DNA of 64,000 nt from Stenopsyche tienmushanensis (taxonomy: Eukaryota; Arthropoda; Insecta; Trichoptera; Stenopsychidae): NCBI GenBank assembly GCA_008973525.1, contig WACJ01000327.1, positions 124,001 through 188,000 on the forward strand, given 5' to 3'. Positions 34,191-45,333 of this stretch are shown here, in pieces. The notes under the pieces are model-generated. The model did not search any database. It was not told where the DNA came from and saw only the letters and a list, made by a program, of their open reading frames with translations. Each line of letters opens with the position of its first letter. Within the stretch, counting starts at the first letter, position 1. The translations under genes and the position numbers were made by a program.

Positions 34191-35584
34191 TGCTAAAAAG
34201 ATAATGAATTCAATAGCTATTTTTTAATACAAAAAAATATAATAATATATATTTTTAAATTGACATTAATCCGATACAGGCTGAAAAACATAAATTTACC
34301 CTAGTTGAACATAAACTGGATACAACTATAATTTAAATTGTTTCGTTATTTTAGAAAGATGCAGTGTAAGAACAGTGATACATTGTCAATTCATTGAGTA
34401 CGATACCAACTAGTGTAAATGTTATTTTTCTAGTATAATAAAAGTATCTAAATTTGTGCAGGATGAGCTGATTATGAGGAAAAACAACATCATTGTTCTT
34501 TCATTAAAACGATCCATTGTTCGGCCGATTCATTTTGAAGCCTTTAAATCCCCCATTGAAGCCCGTATATACGAGCGTTGTTTTCCCATAGACACGAGCG
34601 AAGCTGGATTGACAATAAAGAAACATAAATCCTTATTCACAAATGTGTTTCAACTTTCACCTACTCATTGTTTACCCTTTATCCAGTTGAATCATCGTTC
34701 GAATCTGAACCCGCCGACAATTTAATCTTTCGTTTCCTTCGAAGCCTTTTGTTTGCCTTTGCCTTCGGATTACCGTTTACACGAGGGCGTAGATAAATAC
34801 GCCATTGTTGAAATCACCTCAACATCCACCTCAACACACCTATAATCCGTATTAATTTCACCTCTTTTGTTAATTTAACGCGAGCATTGTTTGAATGGGC
34901 TCTCCGGCGCCCACGTTTGATGTTGGATTTAATGAATCACCGACACATTCACTGCTAATCGATATTTGCTGTATGTATGCAAAAAATTTAGTATGTGTAT
35001 CTCGTATGCTACATGCACTATCCAGAGTGCACTCAATCTGCAGGTATTAAAGTGCCGACAGGTGACATAATTATAGTTAATTATGCATTTACTCCTCTGG
35101 TAACTCGTTATGCCGATAGGATATTACGTTGCAATTCTAAACGTATTAATAAAATTGTTATTGAGCATAGCCGATGCATATTATAATATATATACATGAC
35201 GGATCATTAATAAAATAAAATGAAACTAAATTACATCGACTCTTGTATGTCTTTACTTTTACACATAAACATTGATGAAAAGATGTAATGATGTAACAGA
35301 ACTTTCATTCTAATGATTCAATTCAATTGAATAATTATTTCTTCTTTGGATTATTTATGGATTTTTCTTCCCAACAATGTTATGTACCATAATTTTCAAT
35401 ACATTTAATAAAAGGGTGCGATATTCGACTAATAAGCTGGATACTGAATCAAGTTCCTCAGGGTGATATTTTTAATGTTAGTGGCTTAATTACGACAACA
35501 AACGCCTAATCTCAATGTAAACAGACAATAGTGCTTTAAGCTTCCCATTAACGTGCTAAAAATAATTTTTGTAAATAATTTCAC
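34191..35584. other. non-coding DNA, higher-GC island 34440-35060
   Basis: 34440-35060 is single-copy here with an 89-codon plus frame (34456-34725) of no known family. Candidate regulatory or unique sequence. The remainder is A+T-rich. Confidence 0.3.
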
Positions 35585-35703
35585 GAAAATATCTTGTTCA
35601 AGTATAGATAAATGTTTTTTTTTATATTTTCACGAATCTCCGGTAATGGCAATACGAACCCCCAGGAATCCGCGGACCCCATTTTAAGAACCGCCGGTCT
35701 AAA
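35585..35703 (-). repeat. hAT-type MITE fragment, family J
   Basis: Matches the reverse complement of 60244-60350: GTAAATAATTYCACRAAAAT and ATATTTTCRYGAA are shared, and both end in TTAAGAACCRCYG.TCTA. The same fragment type occurs at 34115 and 36700. Confidence 0.55.
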
Positions 35704-36134
35704 AATACATCTAATGTCAATAAACAATTGATACATCTTATGTATCCTTCATAATCTTGCATGTTATGTATCTGTGTTCTTTCAATGGAAATTAATTCCG
35801 GCCATTACGACACCCATCTCCAATTTTAATACGTCCGCAAAGGGTTAAAGTCGAGTTGTAGTAAATATATCATAGTCAAATAAAGGTTGAAAAATCATGA
35901 CAAATATGCTAGGCCAAATTTGGTAATAAAATTCCTGGAGATGATACGAGCAATTTGGAAACAAACGTGAATTTGCATAGGTCGGCTATAAAAGAGATGC
36001 TGGAAAAGTCTTGGGATCCGACCGATAGTCTTGGCCGTGGGAAGGCCTAGTCTTTCCGTGGCCGATGCTGTAAACATAGTCTTTATCTTGATGATATAAT
36101 AAAGACCTGGAGCCAACAGTCGTATTTATTTGCC
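35704..36134. other. non-coding DNA
   Basis: Open on the minus strand at 35895-36116 without family resemblance. Nothing else seen. Confidence 0.3.
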
Positions 36135-36757
36135 CTCATCTCCTCATTAATAAGTTCGTAGGATATAATTCGACGTAAACAGATAACAGACGACAGACAG
36201 CGACAAGCTGGATTGAGGGATCATAATGTGCGATCCCATTTCCTGCGCTGCTGTATGGTCTGTTCCGGGTTACTCCAAACTAGCCACACAGAGAGGGTCT
36301 TCCACTAATCTTTTTAAACCAGCCTCAGACTATTGCATCCGAGGGTGCGGCGGAGGAGATGAGTTGCCGTTAGAACAGCCTGAAATCGTTCTCCCCTGTA
36401 TGCCTAAGCTGTTGAGGATAGTGATAAGCCTTTGATACAGTCTTCACTGACTACTGTAATCGGCTGTTCCACACACCCCTTTATAGGTGTGCAGCACAGG
36501 GTGACTGCGCACCCAGCTTAAGTCAGCTTGGCTACCCCAACTGTGTTTGATGAGCAAACCTACGAGGCTACTTTCGCGCACCTCTACTTCACATCATTTC
36601 CTCAGGGGTTCAACCGTTGCCCACGGGCATAGGGTTGGCTTCCCCCCCCCCCCCCCCGATGGGTGGGCATTGTGTAAAATAATAACCCACCCAAAGACGC
36701 CATCTCTTTGGAAGAGTGACAGGGTGCGGTTTCGGGGTTAAGAACCGCTGATCTAGG
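36135..36757. repeat. GC-rich block bounded by transposon-end motifs
   Basis: About 600 bp of markedly higher G+C. It begins at a mariner-type end motif (AATAAGTTCGTAGGAT, 36146-36161, as in 8695-9236 and 17176-17565) and ends with GGGTTAAGAACCGCTGATCT (family J, hAT-like). Inside are a run of 16 C (36642-36657) and a small stem of GGGTGGGC... with AACCCACCC. No coding similarity recognised. Probably a mobile-element derivative; class unknown. Confidence 0.45.
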
Positions 36758-36980
36758 GGGGGAAATGCACAGCTTGTTTCACATAATGTAAGTATTCCTA
36801 AGCTATGTTTGTTGAAGATCTAATTTTACAAATGATATTAGTACGTCCAGTTTATGAAGAATTCCTGTTCGTTTGCCTTCATTCCCTGATAAAATAAAAT
36901 TCCTCTAATATGTATTCAGAACAACTTTGATTAAAATACAGATAGTCATACAAGTTATAAAGTTTTTGTTTATAATTTTT
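36758..36980. other. A+T-rich spacer
   Basis: Nothing recognised. Confidence 0.3.
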
Positions 36981-37155
36981 AGTGGCTTTTAGCCATCTCT
37001 TTTAAGGGGACCACCACTACCATTCATTTTTACATAGTTTTTCATGGCGTATATATGTTTTTAAAAATGTGGTCGCCAGTCACATCTCCTGTAGGATTCA
37101 AATCCAAGATGATTGAGTTACGATGCCACTTGCTTAATCGCGGGACTATCTACAG
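36981..37155 (-). mobile_element. tRNA-derived SINE, copy 3
   Basis: On the minus strand: GTAGATAGTCCCGCGATTAA (A-box side), then CATCTTGGATTTGAATCC (B box, one change from GGTTCGAATCC), CACATCTCC, ACCACATTTTTAAAAACATA, TGAAAAACTATG and TGGCTAAAAGCCAC. The order is the same as at 46802-46980. Confidence 0.8.
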
Positions 37156-39311
37156 TTATAATTTACAGCCAATTTCTGTCGGAAACTAAGATGTCTTGGA
37201 GGATTGTTTGGAATATTTATTTAAAAAAGACAAACAGTTTTGCCAATGTTAAACTTTGAACAGCATGTATAAGTAATCAAATTAAAGCAAAAAGTGCATC
37301 AATCAAGAGACATAACATCGCAGAATGGGATAAAGAAATTACATTTTTCTAGCGTACTCGACAATTTTTTCTCGGAATGACATTTATGGACGAGTGCAAT
37401 CCCGAGGCAAGGTTACTTTTTTATCAGGAAAAACTGGTTACAAACTCTATATTTGTACATCATTTGTTCCTTGCGTTTATCCATTTCATAAATTACACGC
37501 ATTTTGCTCATATTCAAAGATAATGCATAGGTTCTGTGCAGAAAAAGCGATCGAAAACGATCAGTATCGATTACTCAAAATAACAGCTTCTTAAACATGT
37601 ACATTATTAGCATTAATCATAAATGAGACCTGATTATAACCTCGTATGTATTTCTGAAAAAAATTGAAATTGGGCTTAAATTAATATTTATTTTCAATTT
37701 GCATATGTTGATGTTTACAACAAATGGAATCATTGAGCTACATGTCTTCAAAGATGATGCTGGAAATGCTGTTACTGTGATTACTGAGCGATACCAATCA
37801 ATGTTGAATAACTTTTTATGGTCAAAATTGAATCATTGAATCATCAATCAATATTTTATCCTAAGTAGTAATCCTGTTCTCAAAAAAATTGTGTGAACGA
37901 TATATGTAATTCATTCTCTGTTGTCCATGTATATCTTTGCTGCTTCTACTTTACTATTATAGAAAATAAACCATTTATACTTTGAACACACCGCTTAGAG
38001 GAAAGTACCATCATCTGCTAAATAGCAAATCGTTCGATGTGGAATTAGGTACCCAAACAAGTTCCACTCGGCGTTCATATGACGTATTCCCTACGATGAA
38101 ATGGCTACATTATATTAAATGATTTCTCTCGGCATAATTGCCAATAAGCACCTTTCTAGATCAAACGCTCAATAATATTAGACGAGATTTCCGAGGCTGC
38201 AGAGCACAATTCCCAATGTGTCCGTTGGTCGATAATGACAAGTTATTAAAGTGTGATAAAAGTGTGTTGGTGTGGGGAGTGATTTGCACTTGTTTAACAA
38301 GTACCGGGTCCCTCCTACAAAATGGGCTCGATAATGACCCATCAGCTTATAATGGCTCACACTTTCATACTGACGTCCTCTGTCATACGACTGTATAAAA
38401 TATAAAATCCCCATTAAAAGCTCTTTATGTTGAAAAAAATACATGAAATAAAACCAGTACCTCTTTCATGCAAAAAAGCTTGCGCAAAAACTGCGTGCTG
38501 AATAAAAGTGAAGCCTTGTTATCGCCCGGAAATTAATTTCCAAAAAAAAAATTGGCAGTGAAAGAAAATGCGTTTATGCAAACAATGAAGTGTCTTTAAG
38601 ATGTTTAAAAAAAATAATAAAGTGATTAATTTTTAAATACACCATTAAAACGAGCGCCACGCGAAAAATCCACAGTTGATATATTGATTTTTAATACCTA
38701 TTTGATCATTCCTCGTTATAAAAGAATGAGAATCAATTTAATTTAATACAAAGCGATGTATTTCAATTTTTTACTACCAGGATTATTGTTTATTTTTTTA
38801 ACACATTACATGCGGGAAGCATAATAATATGTTCTACGTCAGCTCATGGTTACACACGAGAAACATATTTTTATGAAATGCGCTGTTTTTATTCACATTA
38901 TTTAGCTTATAACGATTGATTAAAACTATTTTTTCAAAATTGAACACATTTCTAATGAACAGAGTGACTTTCTTCAAGATTTAATGTGAAAATATCCAGA
39001 AAGTTTTGTCCTGGAAACAATCTACAATCATAAGCCAAATATAAATAATTATAAAGTAGAAGAGTGTAAAAAAAACTCATCTACTGGCTAATAATTTTTT
39101 TTTGTGTTCAGTTAAAGTGTGGGGTACCCATCCTACCCCATAACACCCATCCTATTATTTTTTCGATGAATTTTAAATATGTTATGCATAGGTGTCCATA
39201 GGGATTCTAGTCTTTGCGATAACTCTTTATTTTTTTTTTTACGTGCATTTGACTCGATTAGAAATTTTAATGCATCGTTATTAAAATGCAAGAGCACCCC
39301 CGTGCTCAGTT
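37156..39311. other. non-coding DNA
   Basis: 38040-38440 is less A+T-rich and open on both strands (86 and 88 codons), without family resemblance. Elsewhere A+T-rich. No gene supported. Confidence 0.3.
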
Positions 39312-39400
39312 CATCCCTTTTTATAGGATAATTGCCAATCATTTTGACACGGTTTTTCATGGCGTATACATGTTTTTAAAAATGTGGACGCCAGTTATAC
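39312..39400 (-). mobile_element. SINE copy 4, body part (interrupted by hAT MITE)
   Basis: Body of the SINE (TTGACACGGTTTTTCATGGC, TTTTTAAAAATGTGG on the plus strand) up to the point where the hAT MITE enters. The tRNA-like head resumes at 39865. Confidence 0.8.
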
Positions 39401-39408
39401 CTCCTGTA

Positions 39409-39864
39409 TAGGGAATCCAATCCCGGGATCTCGGACAGTTTTAAGTGCTCATGAATCCCGGGATTAGTAAACGTAATCTCGAAAAATTCGGGATTGAATT
39501 TTTTATCTAACAGAAATCGTACGCCTCACTAGCATGATGACGGCCACTAAATCGAGCCATCTCCGCCGAAACCCGAGCGCTTAGAAACAGTGGCGTAACC
39601 AATAACTGTCTAATCTATGTATACATATATAGAGTACATATAAGTTTTTCAAATTGTTATATTAACCTTTTCCTACCGATGGTGTATTTACTACACCTCA
39701 ACTCTAATAATGGGAATATCGATATGAAATATAATTTTTGATCAAATTTATCAATGTAAATTCTTAAACTATTGAAAATCCCGGTCCCGGGATCCCGGGA
39801 CTGATCCCGAGATGGTTTAATGCAATCCCGGGATCGAAATTTTGGCTCGGGATTGAATTCCCTA
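39409..39864 (-). mobile_element. hAT MITE inserted in a SINE
   Basis: Ends TAGGGAATCCAATCCCGGGA and, at the right, GGATTGAATTCCCTA are inverted repeats. The flanking 8-bp CTCCTGTA (39401-39408 and 39865-39872) is a perfect target duplication, the length expected for hAT. Subterminal regions are crowded with CCCGGGAT and ATCCCGGG motifs, candidate transposase-binding sites. The 456-bp body matches the two ends of the longer element at 41238-42011 in the opposite direction (for example GGAATATCGATATGAAATAT) and carries no transposase. It was mobilised in trans. Confidence 0.93.
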
Positions 39865-39930
39865 CTCCTGTAGTATTCGAACCCAAGATGAGTTTCGAGT
39901 TCAACTGCTTAACCACGGGACTACCTATAG
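39865..39930 (-). mobile_element. SINE copy 4, tRNA-like head
   Basis: On the minus strand GTAGTCCCGTGGTTAAGCAG (A box) and TCTTGGGTTCGAATACTA (B box) are retained. Removing the hAT insert and one CTCCTGTA restores a continuous SINE. Confidence 0.8.
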
Positions 39931-39979
39931 GTAGTCCTATTGTCTAGCATGCCTATAGGTAGTCCTATTGTCAAGCATG
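39924..39979. repeat. tandem duplication, 28-bp unit, two copies
   Basis: Unit CCTATAGGTAGTCCTATTGT plus CTAGCATG, with one substitution between the copies. It starts at the edge of the SINE head and copies part of it (GGTAGTCC is the reverse sense of its A-box side). Confidence 0.85.
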
Positions 39980-41207
39980 CCTTAAATAACCTTAAATGTT
40001 TTAATCTTACTATATTTGTAGTTGTAAATCGTTAATCCGCATGAGTATGTTATTGTATTTTATGTTTATCATACGTTTTTGACTTTTTTGATAATATAAT
40101 TGAACTGAAGAAAGTTGAAAGGCAGAGTAATTCGATATTGTGCTCAAACAATCGATATATTAAAGAAAGGATGAAACGATATCTGCCATTTCGTACATGC
40201 GATCTCAACAATGATAAATGTTGAAGTGCGCACAAAAGGATAAGGCTCTTTCAACTATTGCCTATTAATGTTCTCTTGCACAATTCTCTGATTGTACTCG
40301 ATGCTTACCAAAAAAAGAAGAAAACACTGTCCTCAAATGGCTACAATTATTACGCAACTGTTCGTGCCGCGCAATTCAATCTTGTCAAAACGACTCCAAC
40401 TCTTACCCTATTGTTATTTCATCCCATTCCGAGAGCGAAATTCCGCGGTGAAGTAAGATATTTCAATTTATCGAATAGCCATCATCCGCGGTTCTAAAGA
40501 GCAAAGCACAGTGATGCAAGCCAAATTGCTATAATGGTCAAATTAATGTAAACATCCGAGGGCCGGGTATGTGAAAGAGCTCTTATTAGACAATGGCAGT
40601 TGGATGATATAAAGAGCGGGCCGAAGTTTTTCGGAGCACCTCTCGTTATCAAGGTATTTAACATTACACGGTCGGTTGAGATTAAAAAGCGACAAGTCAT
40701 AAAAAAGGCTGTAGAGGAGTCGGCTCCAGAGCGGGCCGCTTCATTTGAATATCTTCGCCGGTAACAGGCCAATTTGTCAGACAAAATCATAGTTGTGTAA
40801 ACCTTTTCAAGTCGTGGTCTCGAATCAGTGACATTTCATCTTTGTGAGCTCTAATTTATATTATCCATTGTGCATGCATTTTGTTATTTTCCGAGAATCG
40901 TAATTGTATTGAATGGATATTTGTATAGTCATTTGCTTTGACGGCACTTCCTCTAAAGAATTCCTTCATTAGGAATTATTTCTTTGAGAATTGTTGGTAT
41001 TTAGGACAAACGAAATGTGTGGCAGAGGGTTACTAGGCATTTCAAATATTTTCGATAAAATTGATATTTTAAAAAATAAATCAATTGTTCAGCTGCAATC
41101 AATTTATTTAAAAAAAATCACTAAATCCACCATCAACAATATCATTATCTATACTATATAATTTGCACAGTAAAATCATATATTAACATATTTTTATTAT
41201 ACATATA
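39980..41207. other. non-coding DNA, higher-GC part 40230-40900
   Basis: 40230-40900 is single-copy here with open frames of 79 (plus) and 98 (minus) codons and no family match. The rest is A+T-rich. Confidence 0.3.
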
Positions 41208-41237
41208 CAATCGGGCCTCGTATAACATGGTTATGTG

Positions 41238-42011
41238 TAGGGAATCCAATCCTGAGCCAAAATTTCGATCCCGGGACTTCGGGATTGCATTAGACCATCC
41301 CGGAATCCCGGGATCGGAATTTTCAATGATTTAAGAAATTACATTGATAAATTTCATCAAAAATTACTAATAAGTCCATTTGGATTGTTTCGTCATTTAG
41401 TCTAGATCTGATTTTGGTAGCCAGGCAACCTTCTGCTGAAAATGCACGCTCAGCCTCCACATTCGTTGGAGGTATCGTCATCAGATATTTAAATGCTAGT
41501 TCGAGTTGATGATCGCGTGAGCCCCATTTTTATATAATACCATCAATGTGACTGATAAAATTCATCTCTGCTGAGACACGAACTAAAACTCGCAAAATTC
41601 CCAATTTCCCGACAAATTATTTATTTCCGTCGCTGCAGATGAATACTTATATACTATAATACTTTGATTTGATTCGTAATTATATTATGGAGGAACACAA
41701 AAATTCTGAACCCCGTATCTATTATATTTCATATCGATATTCCCATTATTAGAGTCGAGGTGTAGCAAATACATCACCGGTATCCCGCCTCTAGACGTCG
41801 TCTAAGCTCGCCAATTAGTAGTTACGCCACTGTTTCCAAGCGTCCAGATTTCGGCGCGAATGTCTCGACTTAGTAGCCTTCATCGTGTTGATGAGGTGTA
41901 CGATTTCTGTTAGATAAAAATTTCAATCCCGAAATTTTCGGAATTACGTTTACTAATCCCGGGATTCTTAATCACCTAAAACTGTCCGGGATCCCGGGAT
42001 TGGATTCCCTA
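41238..42011 (-). mobile_element. hAT element, deleted derivative
   Basis: Ends TAGGGAATCCAATCCTGAGC and GGGATTGGATTCCCTA form inverted repeats. The flanks GTTATGTG (41230-41237) and GTTATGCG (42012-42019) are an 8-bp target duplication with one later change. Subterminal CCCGGGAT motifs are as in 39409-39864. It keeps a transposase C-terminal fragment. It sits inside the left end region of a pogo/Tigger element, so it inserted later. Confidence 0.93.
41365..41512 (-). pseudogene. hAT transposase C-terminal dimerisation domain fragment
   Basis: The minus strand reads LELAFKYLMTIPPTNVEAE, then RAFSAEGCLATKIRSRLND and ETIQMDLL without a stop. This is the hAT C-terminal (hATC) signature: the PxTxxxxERxFSxxGxxxxxxRxxL pattern, with the residues needed for dimerisation in hAT transposases. 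The RNase-H-like catalytic core, the long insertion domain and the BED zinc finger are absent, so only about 50 of the 600 or more residues usual for the family remain. Nothing here could transpose unaided; the intact ends allow mobilisation in trans. Confidence 0.88.
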
Positions 42012-42053
42012 GTTATGCGGTTCCGCAAAAATGTCGTGTAGTATAAACTCATG

Positions 42054-42480
42054 TTATACAAGGTTTGAAGTCCATACAATATTAGGGTTTGCGTTCCAAA
42101 AAAATACTTTATTTGTTTTCGAAATCTGTTGTGGCTTTCCATCATCAGAGAACTCTGAAGTATTTCTGGTTTTAGCCTTCAAAAATTCGATAATAAGCGA
42201 TTGTCTGCTCTTAGCGTATAAATCTTCTCTCTGTTCAACCAAAATCTGTTGTAATTCTCTCTTGGATTTTAAATTTCTTTCTATTGTAGGATCATTTTCT
42301 ATCAAAAAAATCTAATTTAATAGTCAATTCTATGCATTCATTCATTGTTTTTAATATGAAACATGTAGCTACTTTGCTGCAACTGTTTTCTAGCTCATTA
42401 ATTGTGGTAGATTCATTTAATATTTCGACTAATTCGTCTTTGTTCAACGTACGATCCTCTAATATTTCTCGGATGTCCAT
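42054..42480 (-). pseudogene. pogo/Tigger transposase C-terminal relic
   Basis: Two overlapping minus-strand frames read MDIREILEDRTLNKDELVEI, then LENSCSKVATC and ELTIKLDFFDRK (42480 to 42292), followed after a frame change by ENDPTIERNLKSKRELQQIL and LYAKSRQSLIIEFLKAKT (to 42054). An acidic DELVE-type segment followed by a charged DPxxERxxKxxRxLQ...YxxxxxxIxxFLK tail is the usual end of Tigger/pogo transposases, past the DDE domain. The catalytic domain is missing. The frame change makes it inactive. The assignment rests on this general pattern and on the element ends, so it is less certain than the other transposase calls. Confidence 0.6.
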
Positions 42481-42649
42481 GTCATTAAAACCTTTTCGAA
42501 CCTTCGATTTATTTCCAGGCTTGTGAAAATGCTAAATTTTTATCTTGATCGATGTATTCTAATATGCTTTAAATATTGAAAATATACCTTGGTCTAAGGG
42601 TTGGATTTTTATGATTGTATAAAACTGTATTATACGAGGCCTGAATGTA

Positions 42650-43959
42650 TTCAAAACACTATTGAATTCAATAAATCAATTTGATGGACTGATTCAGAAT
42701 AACTAAAACTATATTAATTAGATATAAATGAAGAGGGCAGATATTTTTTTATTTGTAATTTACGGTTTTTAACACATTAGCTGCGGGGACATTTCGTGCT
42801 TGTCTGGCTCCTGATGCGGGCAATCTGAGTATATAAATTAATTTGATATATATACTTACATCCAATAGTTGAACTATTGAATTATTTAAAGAGATTTTCA
42901 TTACAAATTCTCTAAAATGTTTGATAATATTAAATATTTTTATAAGAAGAATTACTATTTTTTTATTGTGATAAAATTTGATAGATTTCATAATAAAAGC
43001 TGATAGATTTTCTTACTTTTCGTAATATTTTTCTAATGACGATCTAAAATTTATAAACGGATTTAATAATCAAATTAATGCTAAATTGAACCACTAGGGC
43101 CATTGATTTGAAATCGAAATTATCTACCAATTTTTCAATAAGAACGTGGTCCATTCAACATATGCCTGTCAAATATTCCCAAATCATCATTAAACACTTT
43201 TATTACTAAATAGAGAGGCTCGAATCGCCGATGTCTAGTAGAAGAATACCAAAGACATGAGCGTAACCCATGAAATACCGGCCTCTGTGAAGTTTTAATC
43301 ATCAGTTAGGTGTGGAGAGAGTGAAGAAGCCACAGACAAATTGATTGAGGATGGATATCGGCTCAAAAGCGGTAATTAGTGGCGGGGTAACATAGCCAAA
43401 GTGAGGCTGCTGCGTCCTCATCATTACATTGGAAATCATACGGATGCTATGCGGCCACTTATTACTCATTGCTTTATTTCTCTTTGGAAAAAATATATTA
43501 TTTTGTTGAGTGGATGTCAGACGATGAGAACTGTTGAATAAATATCTACTGGGATTTTTTTGACCATAATTATCGTGTAAATTTCAATGAAGTGACTTGG
43601 CGTTTCGGAGTTCATCCTGTTTATCTCTTGGAACCGATCATCGTGTTAAGATGTAAGGAAATATTCTAAAGGTGTGCTCTTATGGGCATTTTTTGCTTGA
43701 TTAAAAAGACTGCTTTTTAATAATCATAATGAAGCAAGAATCGGTTTATGATTTATCAATTTTCGTTTAATCCCATCGATTACGTCCATAAATAAATTTA
43801 AATGATCCCTTAAGGCATTCACTATTAATCGACACATTTGTATGAATAATTAGGGATTAAATGTAATCAGGGCTGTCTCATGATACAGTTTATATGCACA
43901 AATTGAAACTCTAAGCGGGAATTGTTGGGAAAGAGAGGGAGAGCCGTTTCTATTCTCTC
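42650..43959. other. non-coding DNA
   Basis: 42650-43140 is A+T-rich. 43200-43900 is less so and apparently single-copy. No gene recognised. Confidence 0.3.
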
Positions 43960-44160
43960 CACAGACATAGAGACACTACGCGCATGCGTGGCGCCGCCTC
44001 CACTGCGTCGTAACATAAAGCAACCAGTACTTTTTATATATTACACAAACAAATCTTAATATTTTAGCTAACAATTACCATTGCGTGAAATGGAGAAAAG
44101 GCAATGCATAAAATCAACTTTTCTTATAAGCTAAAAAGTTTCACTTATACCATGCGAGAA
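43960..44160 (+). repeat. interspersed repeat, family F, copy 2
   Basis: Shares CCACTGCGTCG, TATATTACACAA, AGCTAACAATT and GCAATGCATAAAAT with 49890-50060, and the later blocks with 31604-31690. The left part is GC-rich (GCGCATGCGTGGCGCCGCC). Confidence 0.6.
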
Positions 44161-44727
44161 TACATAAACGATATTTTATTTATCATTTGGCAAAAAATGA
44201 CATATTGATAATGGGAGTTGAATCAGTTGATTGTTTTTCAAATTCAATAAATTGCCATAATATAAATTATAGCACAAATTATGGCTAATTTATAGTACAT
44301 ATAAATATCATGTTGATTTTTAAACGAGAAATATTGCAAAATATATAGTCTTTTGTGGAGTTAAAACACATATTTCCGCTCAAATTCCAGTGATTCAGAA
44401 AGAGCATTCTTACACATTCAGCTCGGAGAAAGACAGAGACGGAAAGAGTATCTTTCATACATCATACAATAGTATAGATCAATAACCCAAATTTATCGAC
44501 TAATAATGATAACCCAAATAAATCGATTTCAAATGTATTGTTTATGTTTTCGTGAAGAAATGAACGAATATTGTGTGCTATCGATAGTGTTTATTTATTT
44601 ATACACAAGCTTCATACACGCTGCGGCGGTCTTGACAGATAAATGGATTTGTACGGACGATGAGTGGCGGACATACGAATACATCTTAATATTAGTTTTT
44701 GATGATTTCAAATTAGCTCACAACTCA
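44161..44727. other. A+T-rich DNA
   Basis: A 76-codon plus frame at 44506-44736 has no family resemblance. Nothing else recognised. Confidence 0.3.
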
Positions 44728-44801
44728 AAGGCTTAAAAAACTTGTCAATCAATGTATCATCATCATCATAGAAGGCTTAAAAAACTTGTCAATCAATGTA
44801 T
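44728..44801 (-). mobile_element. 14-bp retroelement insertion flanked by a 30-bp target duplication
   Basis: Two identical 30-bp copies (44728-44757 and 44772-44801, starting AAGGCTTAAAAAACTTGTCA) flank CATCATCATCATAG. Its reverse complement, CTATGATGATGATG, is exactly the 3' end of the (ATG)n-tailed retroelement family (copies A-D). This fits an insertion that was cut off after 14 nt of reverse transcription. Confidence 0.82.
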
Positions 44802-44982
44802 AAAAGGTAAAAAGTGTTAAAACTTCAAGCTGAAAACATCTATAAATTTGTCTGCATAAATGCCTGATTTTATAATCACTGTAAATTATTTATAAGGGTT
44901 TTAGAAGGTTTTGACTTTATTGTTTCTCAATATGAGGCTGAATACAGTTATTAGAACAATTACCATCCCCACGTAGTAGCAC

Positions 44983-45333
44983 TGTTAACAGCAACATCTT
45001 CCATCTCTCTTTAGGTGCAATCTGTTATTTTAACAGCGCCATCTCTTGTAGCCCTGCGGAGACATTGCACCTGCAGGTGGGAGTCGAAAGAGTCGTCGAT
45101 TAGCCTTGGCTGCGGGAGATCGTCCCTCCTGCAGCCAGATCTCTCTCTCGTGTGGAATAAATAGTTATTTAAAGAAGAGAGTCTTTCTATTCGACGCACG
45201 TCTATTCCCATTCATTCGTCCAGCAATATCACGGTCCGATAGAAGAACGGACCCGTATGCTAGCGCAGCCATCCTGACGAGCCTGTGGGGACGGGGGCCC
45301 GCCCGGGGGCTCTGCCCCCGCCTCAACGTTACA
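44983..45333 (+). repeat. LTR-like repeat, copy 3
   Basis: Starts TGTTAACAGCAACATC and ends CCTCAACGTTACA. It holds GCCCTGCGGAGACATTGCAC, TCCCTCCTGCAGCC and GTGGAATAAATAGTTATT (AATAAA signal), and a GC-rich tail near GGGGGCCCGCCCGGGGGC. No internal retrotransposon genes lie on either side and no flanking duplication is evident. Confidence 0.65.

Larger units (their letters stand above)
41208..42647 (-). mobile_element. pogo/Tigger-type element, interrupted by an hAT derivative
   Basis: The left end CAATCGGGCCTCGTATAAC and the reverse complement of the right end (CATTCAGGCCTCGTATAATA) are inverted repeats. TA flanks both (41206-41207, 42648-42649). The coding relic on the minus strand (42054-42480) looks like a Tigger C-terminus, and the end sequence follows the style of Tigger ends. 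Without the 774-bp hAT insert and its duplication, the element is about 660 bp, so most of the transposase gene is deleted. Confidence 0.82.

Noticed and set aside
36642..36657. Run of 16 C
   Set aside because: Interesting for assembly quality but a simple homopolymer; no function can be read from it.
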